DNA from: Amycolatopsis mediterranei
GTDB lineage: Bacteria; Actinomycetota; Actinomycetes; Mycobacteriales; Pseudonocardiaceae
Length of the DNA: 64,000 bases
Reading direction: 5' to 3'
NCBI RefSeq assembly: GCF_026017845.1
Contig: NZ_CP100416.1
Span: forward strand, 3,073,926-3,137,925
The notes under the pieces are model-generated. The model did no database searches. It was not told the origin of the DNA and worked only from the letters and a program-made list of their open reading frames with translations. The stretch's first letter is position 1, and the number at the start of each line of letters is the position of its first letter. This document shows positions 35,307 to 43,349 of the stretch, one piece after another. A program made the translations under genes and the position numbers.

Positions 35307-36488
35307 TTGCCGGACTTTTCCGCGGATTTTCGATCTTCGCCGGGGGTACTGGAGGAGTCGCCCGAAAAGGCTGCGCTGGCGTCGCTGGCCAGGCGCCGTG
35401 ACGGGGATCTGCTTGGCGCGTTGCGCCGGGCGGCCGAATCCTCGGCGACCGGTTCCGGCACTTCGCTGGGCTGCCTGGTGGATCCGACGGCTTCGTTACC
35501 GGGGGCCACGCCGGCATCGCGCGCGTGGGCGATCTGGGGGCTGCTCGTCGACGAGATCGACAAGCTGGGGTCGGTCGTGGAACCGCGGGAGCATTTCGTC
35601 CTGCTGGCCGCGTTCCGGCTCCCGCCGGTACCGGCAGGCAGCGCGAACTGGGCCGGCACCCTCCAAGATCGATTCCGGCAGCTGGCCAAGGTTCGCGGGC
35701 TCTTCGGGAGCCGGGAGCCGCTGTCGAACACGCCGATGAACAAAGCCTGGGCCGGCGCGCTCGAGATGCTCAGCGCCGCCGTGGCGCGGAAGCTCGGCCG
35801 GATCGCGGGGGCGGGCTGGCTGCCCTACGTCGGCATCGGGCAGTCGGCCACGGTGGGAACGCTGCCCGGGAACAAGGGCACGGAAGGGTTTCGCGCTCCT
35901 TCCGAAGGGGCGCAGCCGGTGTTCATGAAGCGGATGATCGTCACCGTCGTCATGCACCGGAAAACGGCTTTGCGCCGGATCACCGAGCGTCACATCGTCG
36001 CTTGCGAGGACGGAGTCGACGGGTACGACGTCCATGCGCTGACCGGTTGGTCGGGAAACCTCGCCGACATCCCCGTCACGGCCTTGTGGAACTGCCGCCT
36101 CGACGTGTTGCCCGGCAGGTACCCGAACGAGCCTTCCACGGCCAGGCTGTGCTTCGGGCGGAAACTGCGGTCGAACGACTCCCACGAGTTCAGCTCGGAA
36201 GCGGTCGACGTGAACCTCGACGAAGAGCGGAAGTGGATCAACGTCAAGATCGATCACCACGGGGTGCGGGAAGCCGGGCTGACGATCCGGGTGGCCTTCG
36301 ACGCCGAGTGCTTGCCCGAAGCCTGCTGGTGGTACGCGGAGCAGCTGGAAGTCGAGAGACTGCGCCGGCCGCCGGCGGGCAGCTCGCGCCTGCTCGATGT
36401 CGGCAACGGGTTCGTGCAGCACACGTTCGAGGCCTGCTGCCACCCGCGCGAAGAGTACGGGATCGCCTTCAGCTGGCCGCGGGGGTGA
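35307..36488 (+). CDS. Unrecognised 393-residue actinobacterial protein
   Basis: The start is taken at TTG 35307 (MPDFSADFRSSPG) because GGAGGTG lies seven bases upstream; an upstream TTG at 35283 has none. The N-terminal 60 residues are charged and helical; the middle (AWAIWGLLVDEIDKL, FVLLAAFRLPPV, RFRQLAKVRGLFG) is helical; the C-terminal 170 residues are mixed alpha/beta with many aromatic residues (VHALTGWSGNLADIP, SSEAVDVNLDEERKWINVKI, ACWWYAEQLEVERL). No known domain, signal peptide or catalytic motif was recognised. It has its own promoter with possible operator repeats and a perfect 12-bp terminator hairpin, so it is a stand-alone, regulated gene. Confidence 0.7.
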   Translation: MPDFSADFRSSPGVLEESPEKAALASLARRRDGDLLGALRRAAESSATGSGTSLGCLVDPTASLPGATPASRAWAIWGLLVDEIDKLGSVVEPREHFVLLAAFRLPPVPAGSANWAGTLQDRFRQLAKVRGLFGSREPLSNTPMNKAWAGALEMLSAAVARKLGRIAGAGWLPYVGIGQSATVGTLPGNKGTEGFRAPSEGAQPVFMKRMIVTVVMHRKTALRRITERHIVACEDGVDGYDVHALTGWSGNLADIPVTALWNCRLDVLPGRYPNEPSTARLCFGRKLRSNDSHEFSSEAVDVNLDEERKWINVKIDHHGVREAGLTIRVAFDAECLPEACWWYAEQLEVERLRRPPAGSSRLLDVGNGFVQHTFEACCHPREEYGIAFSWPRG

Positions 36489-36493
36489 AGAGA

Positions 36494-36524
36494 ATGAAGC
36501 CACGTCACGCCAACGTGGCTTCAT
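36494..36524 (+). terminator. Terminator hairpin after the 35307 gene
   Basis: ATGAAGCCACGT at 36494-36505 and ACGTGGCTTCAT at 36513-36524 form a perfect 12-bp stem with a seven-base loop. Confidence 0.8.
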
Positions 36525-36558
36525 ATCCTTCCCTGGAGAGAGCTGGCACAGGGCCAGA

Positions 36559-36621
36559 TCAGTTGCCGGTGTTGCCGCCGCCTTCGCCGCCGCCTCCGCC
36601 AGCGTGGTCGTGATGCTCCAC
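36559..36621 (-). CDS. Possible 20-residue Gly/His-rich peptide
   Basis: Minus-strand GTG 36621 to TGA 36559 encodes a peptide starting VEHHDHA, then glycine runs broken by one Glu, and ending NTGN. AGAGGGAGAG lies just upstream as a good ribosome site. It follows the desaturase gene by 90 bp. It could be a small metal-binding or modified peptide, or a chance frame; no modification enzyme is adjacent. Confidence 0.25.
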   Translation of the reverse strand: MEHHDHAGGGGGEGGGNTGN

Positions 36622-36710
36622 GCGCTCTCTCCCTCTATGTGACTGTGCAGGTCTGCAGCAGTTGACTGTCTGCCGAAGAAGGTTACCGTCCGTGAATGGC
36701 GGGACCGAAC

Positions 36711-37628
36711 TCAGGCCCGCTTCGCGGCCAGCCGGTCCGCTCGCGGCCACCGCACGTCGGTCGCCCACCCGAACCGCTCGAACGCCCAGATCACCCGCGC
36801 CGAAACGTCCACCTGCCCCCGCAGCACCCCGTGCCGGGCGCACGTCGGATCCGCGTGGTGGGAGTTGTGCCAGGACTCGCCCATCGACAGCAACGCCAGC
36901 GGCCAGAAGTTCGCCGCCTTGTCGCGGCTGGCGAACGGCCTCTCGCCGATCAAGTGGCAGACCGAGTTCACCGACCACGTCACGTGGTGCAGGAACGCGA
37001 TGCGCACCAGGCCCGCCCAGAAGAACGCCGTCACCACGCCCCACCAGGACCACGAGATCAGGCCGCCCAGGACCGCCGGCAGGGCCAGGCTCAACGTGAT
37101 CCACAGCCAGAAGTACCGGTTCACCCAGCGGACGTCCGGGTCCGCCACCAGGTCGGGGGCGAAGCGGTCCGCGTTGGTCACCTCGCGGCCGAACATCCAG
37201 CCCATGTGCGCGTGCCAGAAGCCGCGCAGCAGGGCCGACGGGGAAGTGCCGAACAGCCACGGCGAGTGCGGGTCGCCCTCGCGGTCGGCGAACGCGTGGT
37301 GGCGGCGGTGACTGGCCACCCAGAAGATCACCGAGCCCTGCACCGCCATGCTGCCCGCGATGGCCAGCAGCACCCGCAGGGGACGCGACGCCTTGAACGC
37401 GCCGTGGGTGAAGTACCGGTGGAAGCCGACCGTCACCCCGAGCGTTGCGAACGTGTAGAACGCCGCCGCGAGGATGAGGTCGATCCAGCTCATGCCCCAG
37501 CCCCACACCAGCGGGACCGCGATGAGCAGGGCCGCGAACGGCACCAGCAGGAAGGTCTTGAGCACGATCATCTCGCCGGTGCCGCGGCGGTGGGAGATCA
37601 GCGGCTTGGGCGCGGTGCGCGACGTCAT
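36711..37628 (-). CDS. Acyl-CoA (delta-9 type) fatty acid desaturase
   Basis: 305 residues, ATG 37628, leaderless by position. Integral-membrane di-iron desaturase: the three histidine boxes are HRYFTH, HRRHH and HNSHH, in the usual order and spacing, and the four membrane helices include MIVLKTFLLVPFAALLIAVP. It introduces a cis double bond into long-chain acyl-CoA (or acyl lipid) using oxygen and electrons from a ferredoxin or rubredoxin system, tuning membrane fluidity. All eight histidines of the boxes are present, plus a HH in FLHHVTW. Stand-alone gene. Confidence 0.92.
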   Translation of the reverse strand: MTSRTAPKPLISHRRGTGEMIVLKTFLLVPFAALLIAVPLVWGWGMSWIDLILAAAFYTFATLGVTVGFHRYFTHGAFKASRPLRVLLAIAGSMAVQGSVIFWVASHRRHHAFADREGDPHSPWLFGTSPSALLRGFWHAHMGWMFGREVTNADRFAPDLVADPDVRWVNRYFWLWITLSLALPAVLGGLISWSWWGVVTAFFWAGLVRIAFLHHVTWSVNSVCHLIGERPFASRDKAANFWPLALLSMGESWHNSHHADPTCARHGVLRGQVDVSARVIWAFERFGWATDVRWPRADRLAAKRA

Positions 37629-37635
37629 GGCGCGA

Positions 37636-37641
37636 ACAGTA
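37636..37641 (-). promoter_or_regulatory. -10 element for the desaturase gene (leaderless)
   Basis: Minus-strand TACTGT ends seven bases before the ATG at 37628. Confidence 0.45.
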
Positions 37642-37691
37642 ATACACGGCCGGGACGGGCACGCCGACGCGGAGTTAAGCCCGCGTTGACG

Positions 37692-38657
37692 TCAGGCGGC
37701 CGTGAGTTCCCGGGGCGCCGCTGTCAGCGATGTCACCGGGCCGCGGTCGCGGCTGCCGGTCCACAGGGACGCCGTCGCGACGATGACCGCCATCGCGCCC
37801 AGGACGTGGAACGACACCATCGCCTCCGGTACGCCCAGCGCGTACTGCAGCGAACCGAGACCTCCCTGCGCGACGGCGACCACCCAGACCACCGTGTAGC
37901 GCCGCCAGAGGCTCTTCGGGGCGCCGACGCGCAGCAGCTGGAGGCCGAACACCGCGAGCAGCAGCAGGTAGAGCACCAGCAGCCCGCCGTGGACCTGGGC
38001 GAGCGTCTCGACCGGAGCGTCGAGGCGGTGAGTGTTGATGTCGCCGCTGTGCGGGCCGGCGCCGGTCACCGTGGTACCCGCCGCGAGCACCAGCCACATC
38101 ACGGCGGCGAGCAGGACCAGGATCGTGCGGCCGGCCGCCGGGACCAGCGGCCGGGCGGGTTCGTCGCCTTCGTGGAACGCGCGCAGCAGCAGGACGGCCA
38201 GCCAGACGAGCGGGGTCGTCGCCAGGAAGTGGATGGCGACAGTCCACCACTCCAGCTTCGCGAGCACGGTGAGCCCGCCGACGACGGCCTGCAGCACGAC
38301 GCCGCCGGGCATCGTCCAGGCCAGCTTGACCAGGCGCTTGCGGCCGGGGTGGTCGATCTGCACGCGCCACGCCGTGACGACCGCGATGGCGGCGACGATG
38401 ATGACGACGCCGGTGAGCAGCCGGTTGCCGAACTCGATCCACTGGTTGAGCGCGTCGATCCCGGAGTCGTGCTTCGGCACGAGGCTGCCGGCGACGCACT
38501 GGGGCCAGGTCGGGCAGCCGAGCCCGGACCCGGTGACGCGCACGATGGACCCGGTGACGCCGATCAGCGCCTGCGCGAGGACCGCGGCGATCCCGACGGC
38601 CCGCTGCACGGCGGCGGACGGAAACGGCAGACGGGCGACGAGGCTGGTGAACGGCAC
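37692..38657 (-). CDS. ctaA: Heme A synthase
   Basis: Oxidises the C8 methyl of heme o to heme a for cytochrome c oxidase. 321 residues, GTG 38657, leaderless by position. Eight membrane helices; TGSIVRVTGSGLGCPTWPQC near the N-terminus, GNRLLTGVV, FLATTPLVWLAVLLL, and VHGGLLVLYLL carry the expected His and Cys residues of COX15/CtaA. Complements ctaB upstream. The ABC-2 exporter genes next to it on the same strand are in the conserved actinobacterial order. Confidence 0.93.
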   Translation of the reverse strand: MPFTSLVARLPFPSAAVQRAVGIAAVLAQALIGVTGSIVRVTGSGLGCPTWPQCVAGSLVPKHDSGIDALNQWIEFGNRLLTGVVIIVAAIAVVTAWRVQIDHPGRKRLVKLAWTMPGGVVLQAVVGGLTVLAKLEWWTVAIHFLATTPLVWLAVLLLRAFHEGDEPARPLVPAAGRTILVLLAAVMWLVLAAGTTVTGAGPHSGDINTHRLDAPVETLAQVHGGLLVLYLLLLAVFGLQLLRVGAPKSLWRRYTVVWVVAVAQGGLGSLQYALGVPEAMVSFHVLGAMAVIVATASLWTGSRDRGPVTSLTAAPRELTAA

Positions 38658-38664
38658 GGCATCG

Positions 38665-38670
38665 ATGGTA
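38665..38670 (-). promoter_or_regulatory. -10 element for ctaA (leaderless)
   Basis: Minus-strand TACCAT ends seven bases before the GTG at 38657. Confidence 0.45.
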
Positions 38671-38741
38671 GAGCGCGCGGAAAACCCGCTTTCGGCAGGT
38701 CCCGGCGCCCAGAACCGCTCAGCCGGCGCAAGGGACCAAGG

Positions 38742-38936
38742 TCACCCGGTTTCCTCGACCTTCTTCCGGAACCAGCCCATCGACTGCGCGAAGACGGCGC
38801 CGAAGCCCAGCACGGCCAGCGGGACCGTCCGGATCCAGAACGCTCCCGCGTCCAGCTTCACCAGGAGGACGATCATCCCGATCGCCACCACGAGCAGCAG
38901 CAGCATGATCAGGAAGACGCGCGTTTTCGAAACCAT
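38742..38936 (-). CDS. Small 64-residue membrane protein of unknown function
   Basis: ATG 38936 follows GAGGGGG. Two hydrophobic segments: VFLIMLLLLVVAIGMIVLLV at residues 7-26 and TVPLAVLGFGAVFAQSMGWF further on, with a charged C-terminus (RKKVEETG). No known family recognised. It stands between ctaA and the ABC exporter on the same strand and has its own ribosome site. Confidence 0.65.
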   Translation of the reverse strand: MVSKTRVFLIMLLLLVVAIGMIVLLVKLDAGAFWIRTVPLAVLGFGAVFAQSMGWFRKKVEETG

Positions 38937-39030
38937 TCGATTGCCCCCTCAGAGCACGGAACCGGACCGGAGAACCGTCTCAGGAACGTCCCGGGGGCGT
39001 GAGGTCGGTTTTACCCGTCCACACAGGACC

Positions 39031-39816
39031 TCAGGTGAGCTTCGTCGTCCGCGAAGCCACCGCGCCCGCGACCACCGCCCAGACCGCGAGCACCGCCATC
39101 GGCCCGGGCGCGAACACCCCGTCGACCAGCGCCGCTCGCATCCCCTCCGCCAGTGCGCCCGACGGCAGCAGCTCCACCACGCGCGCCAGCCCCGAGGGCA
39201 GGGAAGACGGCGCCAGCAGGATGCCGCCCGCCAGCAGCAGGGCGAACCACACGATGTTCGCCAGCGCCAGCACGGCCTCCGCCCGCAGGGCGCCGCCCAG
39301 CAGCACACCCAGCGCACCGAACGCGAGCGTCCCCAACACAAGCAGCACCAAGGCCGACAAAAGCCCGGACAGCGACGGCGACCAGCCCAGGAACGCCGCC
39401 ACCACGCCGATGATCACCGACTGCAGGGCCACGACCACCAGCGCCGCCGCCAGCCGGCCCGCCACCAGCAGCCAGCGCGGCAACGCCGTCGCCGAGAGGC
39501 GCTTCAGCACCCCGTAGCGCCGGTCGAAGCCGAGGGCGATCGCCTGGCCGGTGAACGCCGAGGACATCACCGCCAGCGCCAGGATGCGGGGGGTGATCCA
39601 GTCCACTTTGGACGTCGAGCCGAGCGAGGACGCCGGCAGGATGTCCAGCAGGGACAGCCCGATCAGCAACGCCAGCGGGATCAACAGGGTCAGCAGCACC
39701 TGCTCGCCGTGGCGCAACGTCAGGCTCACCTCGACGCGCGCGTGCGTGCGCAACATCCGGCCCAGGGACCCCCGGCCGGGCGCCGGGGTGAACACGCCGG
39801 GCTCGAACACGCTCAT
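39031..39816 (-). CDS. ABC-2 type exporter permease
   Basis: 261 residues, ATG 39816, overlapping the stop of the ATPase gene by four bases. Six hydrophobic segments of ABC-2 type, including VLLTLLIPLALLIGLSLL, ILALAVMSSAFTGQAIALGF, LVVVALQSVIIGVVAAFLGW and ANIVWFALLLAGGILL. Forms a membrane channel for export with the adjacent ATPase. The substrate is unknown; the pair lies between ctaA and mptB as in mycobacteria, where the corresponding genes are also uncharacterised exporters. Confidence 0.88.
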   Translation of the reverse strand: MSVFEPGVFTPAPGRGSLGRMLRTHARVEVSLTLRHGEQVLLTLLIPLALLIGLSLLDILPASSLGSTSKVDWITPRILALAVMSSAFTGQAIALGFDRRYGVLKRLSATALPRWLLVAGRLAAALVVVALQSVIIGVVAAFLGWSPSLSGLLSALVLLVLGTLAFGALGVLLGGALRAEAVLALANIVWFALLLAGGILLAPSSLPSGLARVVELLPSGALAEGMRAALVDGVFAPGPMAVLAVWAVVAGAVASRTTKLT

Positions 39817-40739
39817 GCCCGCAGCTCCCGTCCGGTCAGCTCCAGGAAGACCTCTTCCAGGGTCCGCTTGCCGACCTGCAGTTCCTCCGGCAGCACGCCC
39901 TGCTGCGCGCACCACGCCGTCACCGTCGACACCACCTGCGGGTCGACCGAGCCCACCACCACGTACGTCCCCGGCGCCGACTCGCGCACCGCGTAACCCT
40001 CCGGCAGCGCCGCGGTCAGCAGGGCCGTGTCGAGCCGCGTGCGGGCCTTGAACCGCAGCCCCGCGTTGCCCGTCTCGTCCATCGTCAGCGACTGCGGCGC
40101 GCCGGACACGACGACCTTGCCGTGGTCCATGATCACCACCGTGTCGGCCAGCGCCTCGGCCTCCTCCATCAGGTGCGTGGTCAGCAGCACCGAGACGCCG
40201 TCGGCGCGCAGCGCGCCCAGCAGGTCCCACACCAGGCGCCGGGCCTGCGGGTCCATCCCGGCGGTCGGCTCGTCGAGGAACACCAGCTCCGGGCGCCCGA
40301 CCAGGGCGCACGCCAGCGAAAGCCGCTGCTGCTGGCCGCCGGAGAGGCGCTTGAACGGCGTCCGCCGCACCGAGGCCAGGCCGAGGACGTCCAGCAGCCA
40401 CGCCGGGTCCAGCGGGGTGGCGGCGCAGGAGGCGACCAGGTTCAGCATCTCGTCGGCGCGGACGCCGGGGTAGGCGCCGCCGCCCTGGGGCATGATCCCG
40501 ACGCGGGGACGCAACTCGGCCGACTCGCGGACCGGGTCGAGGCCGAGCACGTGCACCGAACCGGCGTCAGCGCGGAGGAAGCCTTCGCAGATCTCGACGG
40601 TGGTGGTCTTGCCGGCCCCGTTCGGGCCGAGCAGGGCGAGCAGGCTGCCGCGCTCCATCCGCAGGTCGAAGCCGTCGACCGCGCGGGTGGAGCCGTAGCT
40701 TTTGACCAGCCCGCTGATCTCGACGGCAGGGACACTCAC
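39813..40739 (-). CDS. ABC exporter ATP-binding protein
   Basis: 308 residues, GTG 40739. Walker A LGPNGAGKTTTVE at about residue 38, Q-loop GIMPQGGGAYPG, signature RLSGGQQQRLSLA, Walker B LVFLDEPTAGMDPQ and switch His in LTTHLMEEAEALAD are intact. The C-terminal 90 residues are the regulatory extension common in DrrA/ABC-2 ATPases. Cotranscribed with its permease; starts six bases after the mptB-like stop. Confidence 0.95.
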   Translation of the reverse strand: MSVPAVEISGLVKSYGSTRAVDGFDLRMERGSLLALLGPNGAGKTTTVEICEGFLRADAGSVHVLGLDPVRESAELRPRVGIMPQGGGAYPGVRADEMLNLVASCAATPLDPAWLLDVLGLASVRRTPFKRLSGGQQQRLSLACALVGRPELVFLDEPTAGMDPQARRLVWDLLGALRADGVSVLLTTHLMEEAEALADTVVIMDHGKVVVSGAPQSLTMDETGNAGLRFKARTRLDTALLTAALPEGYAVRESAPGTYVVVGSVDPQVVSTVTAWCAQQGVLPEELQVGKRTLEEVFLELTGRELRA

Positions 40740-40745
40740 ATCGGG

Positions 40746-42404
40746 TCACGATACGGCGTCGACCGGCTCGGGCACCCGCGGGGACGGCTTGGAGAGCAAC
40801 ACGGGAGCGAGCCGCCGCACGATCAGCATCCCGCCGCCACAGACGACGATCGCCGCGACGTAGGCGAACGGCAGCACGTACGGGCGGCCGTCGAAGGTGC
40901 TGCCCGTCGGCGGGAGGAGGAACGGCAGGGCGGCCGACAGCACCGCCGCCGCCACCCGGAACCGCGAGGTCCCGGCCGCGGCGGCGAGCGGGATCACCGC
41001 CCAGAGCACGTACCAGGGCTGCAGGTTGATCTGCAGGATCATCACCGCGCCCATCGAGACGCCGAGCCCGATGATCGGCCGGTAGCGCCACTTGAAGCTG
41101 TCCCACAGGAACTTGACGGTGATCCCGACGGCGACGAGGTAGCCGAGCACGCCGAGGATCGGCACCAGCGCGTCGGTGTGGTTGCCCAGCCCGAGCGCGA
41201 TGCCGAGGACGCCGGAGAGGTTGGCCAGCTCGGCGGTGGGGGAGATCCAGGAGCGGACCAGGCCGGGGGTGTTGAACGTCGCCCCGAACCAGCCGAAGCC
41301 GAGCCCGGTGCCGAAGCAGACGGCGACCAGGACCACGCCGAACCACAGCGCCATCGGCACGCCGGCCACGAACAGGTCCTTGAGGCGGCCGTGCCAGCGC
41401 CGGGCCACCATCACCGCGAAGAACGGCAACGCGAACACCGCGGGCAGCTTCACCGCGACGCCGAGGGTGATGATCGCGACGCCGAGCCCGATGTACAGCA
41501 GCTCCCCGCGCGCGAGCGGGGGCGGGGTGTCGCCCTTCACCCGGATCGGCAGCCGCCGGATGCCCACCTCCAGCCCGGCGAGCATCAGGCCGACGGCGAG
41601 CGCGTCGTTGTGGGCGCCCGCGACGAAGTGGAAGATCAGCAGCGGGTTCAGGGCGCCGAGCCACAGCGCGGTCGCGGGCTGGACGCCGAACCGCCGGGCC
41701 AGCCGCGGCAGCGCCCAGACGATGAGGACCACGCCGGCCAGCGCGAGCACGCGCTGCAGCAGCACGCCGACCGCGATGCTGTTGCCGGCCAGCGGGGCGA
41801 GCCAGCCGCCGAGGCGCAGCACGACCGGCCCGTACGGCGCCGGCGTCTCCCGCCACATGTTCGACACGCCCGCGGTGAACTTGTCCGCGACGCCGAGGGC
41901 CTGCGCCGGGCCGAGGGTGTAGGGGTCCATCCCGCGGTGCACGATCTCGCTCTGGGCGAGGTAGCTGTAGACGTCGCGGGAGAACAGCGGCGGGATGACC
42001 AGCAGCGGCAGCACCCACAGCGCGATGGTGCGCGCGAGCTGGCCCTGCGACGCCAGCCGGGTGCGGCTGGGCTGGGCGAACCGGCCGAGCATCAGCCAGC
42101 TCAGCACCAGGATGCCCATCCCGGAGATGGCGATGGCCAGCGAGACCGTCGGGATCCGGGTGAACAGCCGCAGCACCGGGATCTCCTGCACCGGGTTGAT
42201 CACCGGGGCGGCGCCGGCGCCGAGGGAGCCGAGCGCGAGGAAGAGCGAGCCGACCGTGCCGAAGCGGCGGACGACGTCCAGCCCGCGCTGCTCGGCGGCC
42301 TCCAGGGGGAGCGGTTCGCGGGGGTGGACCGGGGAGAGCGTCACCGGGTGGGCACTGCCGGTTTCGAGCCGTGCCACTTGCTGGTCCTGTTCGCCCACTG
42401 CCAC
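40746..42404 (-). CDS. mptB: Polyprenol-phosphate-mannose-dependent alpha-(1,6)-mannosyltransferase MptB-like
   Basis: 552 residues from GTG 42404, chosen from the TATCCT -10 six bases upstream. GT-C membrane glycosyltransferase with about 12-13 helices; FSRDVYSYLAQSEIVHRGMDPYTLGP carries the conserved Asp of the first outside loop, followed by APYGPVVLRLGGW and FHFVAGAHNDALAVGLMLAGL. In mycobacteria and corynebacteria MptB extends the lipomannan mannan core. Position directly divergent from sufR matches mycobacteria. Whether this organism makes lipomannan is inferred from the gene only. Confidence 0.85.
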   Translation of the reverse strand: MAVGEQDQQVARLETGSAHPVTLSPVHPREPLPLEAAEQRGLDVVRRFGTVGSLFLALGSLGAGAAPVINPVQEIPVLRLFTRIPTVSLAIAISGMGILVLSWLMLGRFAQPSRTRLASQGQLARTIALWVLPLLVIPPLFSRDVYSYLAQSEIVHRGMDPYTLGPAQALGVADKFTAGVSNMWRETPAPYGPVVLRLGGWLAPLAGNSIAVGVLLQRVLALAGVVLIVWALPRLARRFGVQPATALWLGALNPLLIFHFVAGAHNDALAVGLMLAGLEVGIRRLPIRVKGDTPPPLARGELLYIGLGVAIITLGVAVKLPAVFALPFFAVMVARRWHGRLKDLFVAGVPMALWFGVVLVAVCFGTGLGFGWFGATFNTPGLVRSWISPTAELANLSGVLGIALGLGNHTDALVPILGVLGYLVAVGITVKFLWDSFKWRYRPIIGLGVSMGAVMILQINLQPWYVLWAVIPLAAAAGTSRFRVAAAVLSAALPFLLPPTGSTFDGRPYVLPFAYVAAIVVCGGGMLIVRRLAPVLLSKPSPRVPEPVDAVS

Positions 42405-42410
42405 GCGTGC

Positions 42411-42416
42411 AGGATA
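42411..42416 (-). promoter_or_regulatory. -10 element for the mptB-like gene (leaderless)
   Basis: Minus-strand TATCCT ends six bases before the GTG at 42404. Confidence 0.4.
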
Positions 42417-42486
42417 TCGGTCCGCCCCCGAGTGAGTCGGGTCACTGCCGGACACCCCGCCTTTGCCGACCGGCGGGAAATAAGAC

Positions 42487-42501
42487 ACACTTGTGTTGTG
42501 A
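42487..42501. promoter_or_regulatory. Predicted SufR operator
   Basis: ACACT at 42487-42491 and TGTGA at 42497-42501 with a five-base spacer, the same pattern as I recall for the mycobacterial SufR site. It overlaps the sufR GTG start at 42498, in keeping with autorepression of the suf operon. Confidence 0.6.
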
Positions 42502-43349
42502 AAAAGACGGAGGCGGGTGACCAGGCGGGCGGCGGCATGCCGCGTGCCCTGCACCCGCACGTTCCGTCGCAGGTCAGCGCCGAGGGCAAGACCCGCCAGG
42601 AGGTCGCCCGGCTGCTGCTGGAACAGGGTCCCATGACCGCCGTCGTGGTCGCCGAGCAGCTCGGGATCAGCCCCACCGCCGTCCGTCGGCACCTGGACGC
42701 TCTTCTCGCGGATGGCGAAGCCGAGACGCGGGACGCGCCGCGGCGAGGACCCCGGGGCCGGGGCCGTCCGGCGAAGCTCTTCCTGCTGACCGAGCCCGGC
42801 CGCGCCCGCTTCGGGCACGCCTACGACGACCTGGCCGTCTCCGCCATCCGCTTCCTGGCCGAGCACGCCGGGGAAGACGCTGTCCGCGCCTTCGCCGAGC
42901 AGCGCATCGAGAAGCTGGTCGGCCCGCACCGCTCCGCGATCACCGCACCGGGTGATCCGGCGGCCCGCGCGGAGGCCCTCGCGACCGCGCTGAGCAGGGA
43001 AGGCTACGCTGCGTCGACCCGCCAGATCGGCGCTGGTGCCCTCGAAAAGCAGGCGCCGGGGCAGAACACCGGGGCCCAGCTCTGCCAGCACCACTGTCCG
43101 GTCGCCCACGTGGCCGCGGAGTTCCCGCAGCTGTGCGAGGCCGAGACCGAGGCGTTCGCCAAGCTGCTGGGCACCCACGTCCAGCGGCTGGCGACCATCG
43201 CACGCGGTGACTCCGTGTGCACCACCCACGTACCCGTCACGGCGGGTCAGCCGGCCCATCCCGAGCCGGTAAGCACAGAGCCTCCGAGGGCGGCCCCGCT
43301 GCGGTCCCCGGAGGAAGCACGGATCCCGAATGGAGGGAAACCCGCATGA
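42498..43349 (+). CDS. sufR: Iron-sulfur cluster-sensing transcriptional repressor SufR
   Basis: 283 residues from GTG 42498 (VKKTEAGDQ). N-terminal winged helix at about 30-90 with [35 protein letters not shown] and the wing [13 protein letters not shown]. The C-terminal domain carries CQHHC (C-x3-C) and a third Cys 12 residues later in FPQLCEAE, the ligands of the sensing 4Fe-4S cluster. It is expected to repress suf in the cluster-bound state. First gene of sufR-B-D-C-S-U-T; the stop overlaps the sufB start as ATGA. A proline-rich tail ends the protein. Confidence 0.93.
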   Translation: MKKTEAGDQAGGGMPRALHPHVPSQVSAEGKTRQEVARLLLEQGPMTAVVVAEQLGISPTAVRRHLDALLADGEAETRDAPRRGPRGRGRPAKLFLLTEPGRARFGHAYDDLAVSAIRFLAEHAGEDAVRAFAEQRIEKLVGPHRSAITAPGDPAARAEALATALSREGYAASTRQIGAGALEKQAPGQNTGAQLCQHHCPVAHVAAEFPQLCEAETEAFAKLLGTHVQRLATIARGDSVCTTHVPVTAGQPAHPEPVSTEPPRAAPLRSPEEARIPNGGKPA

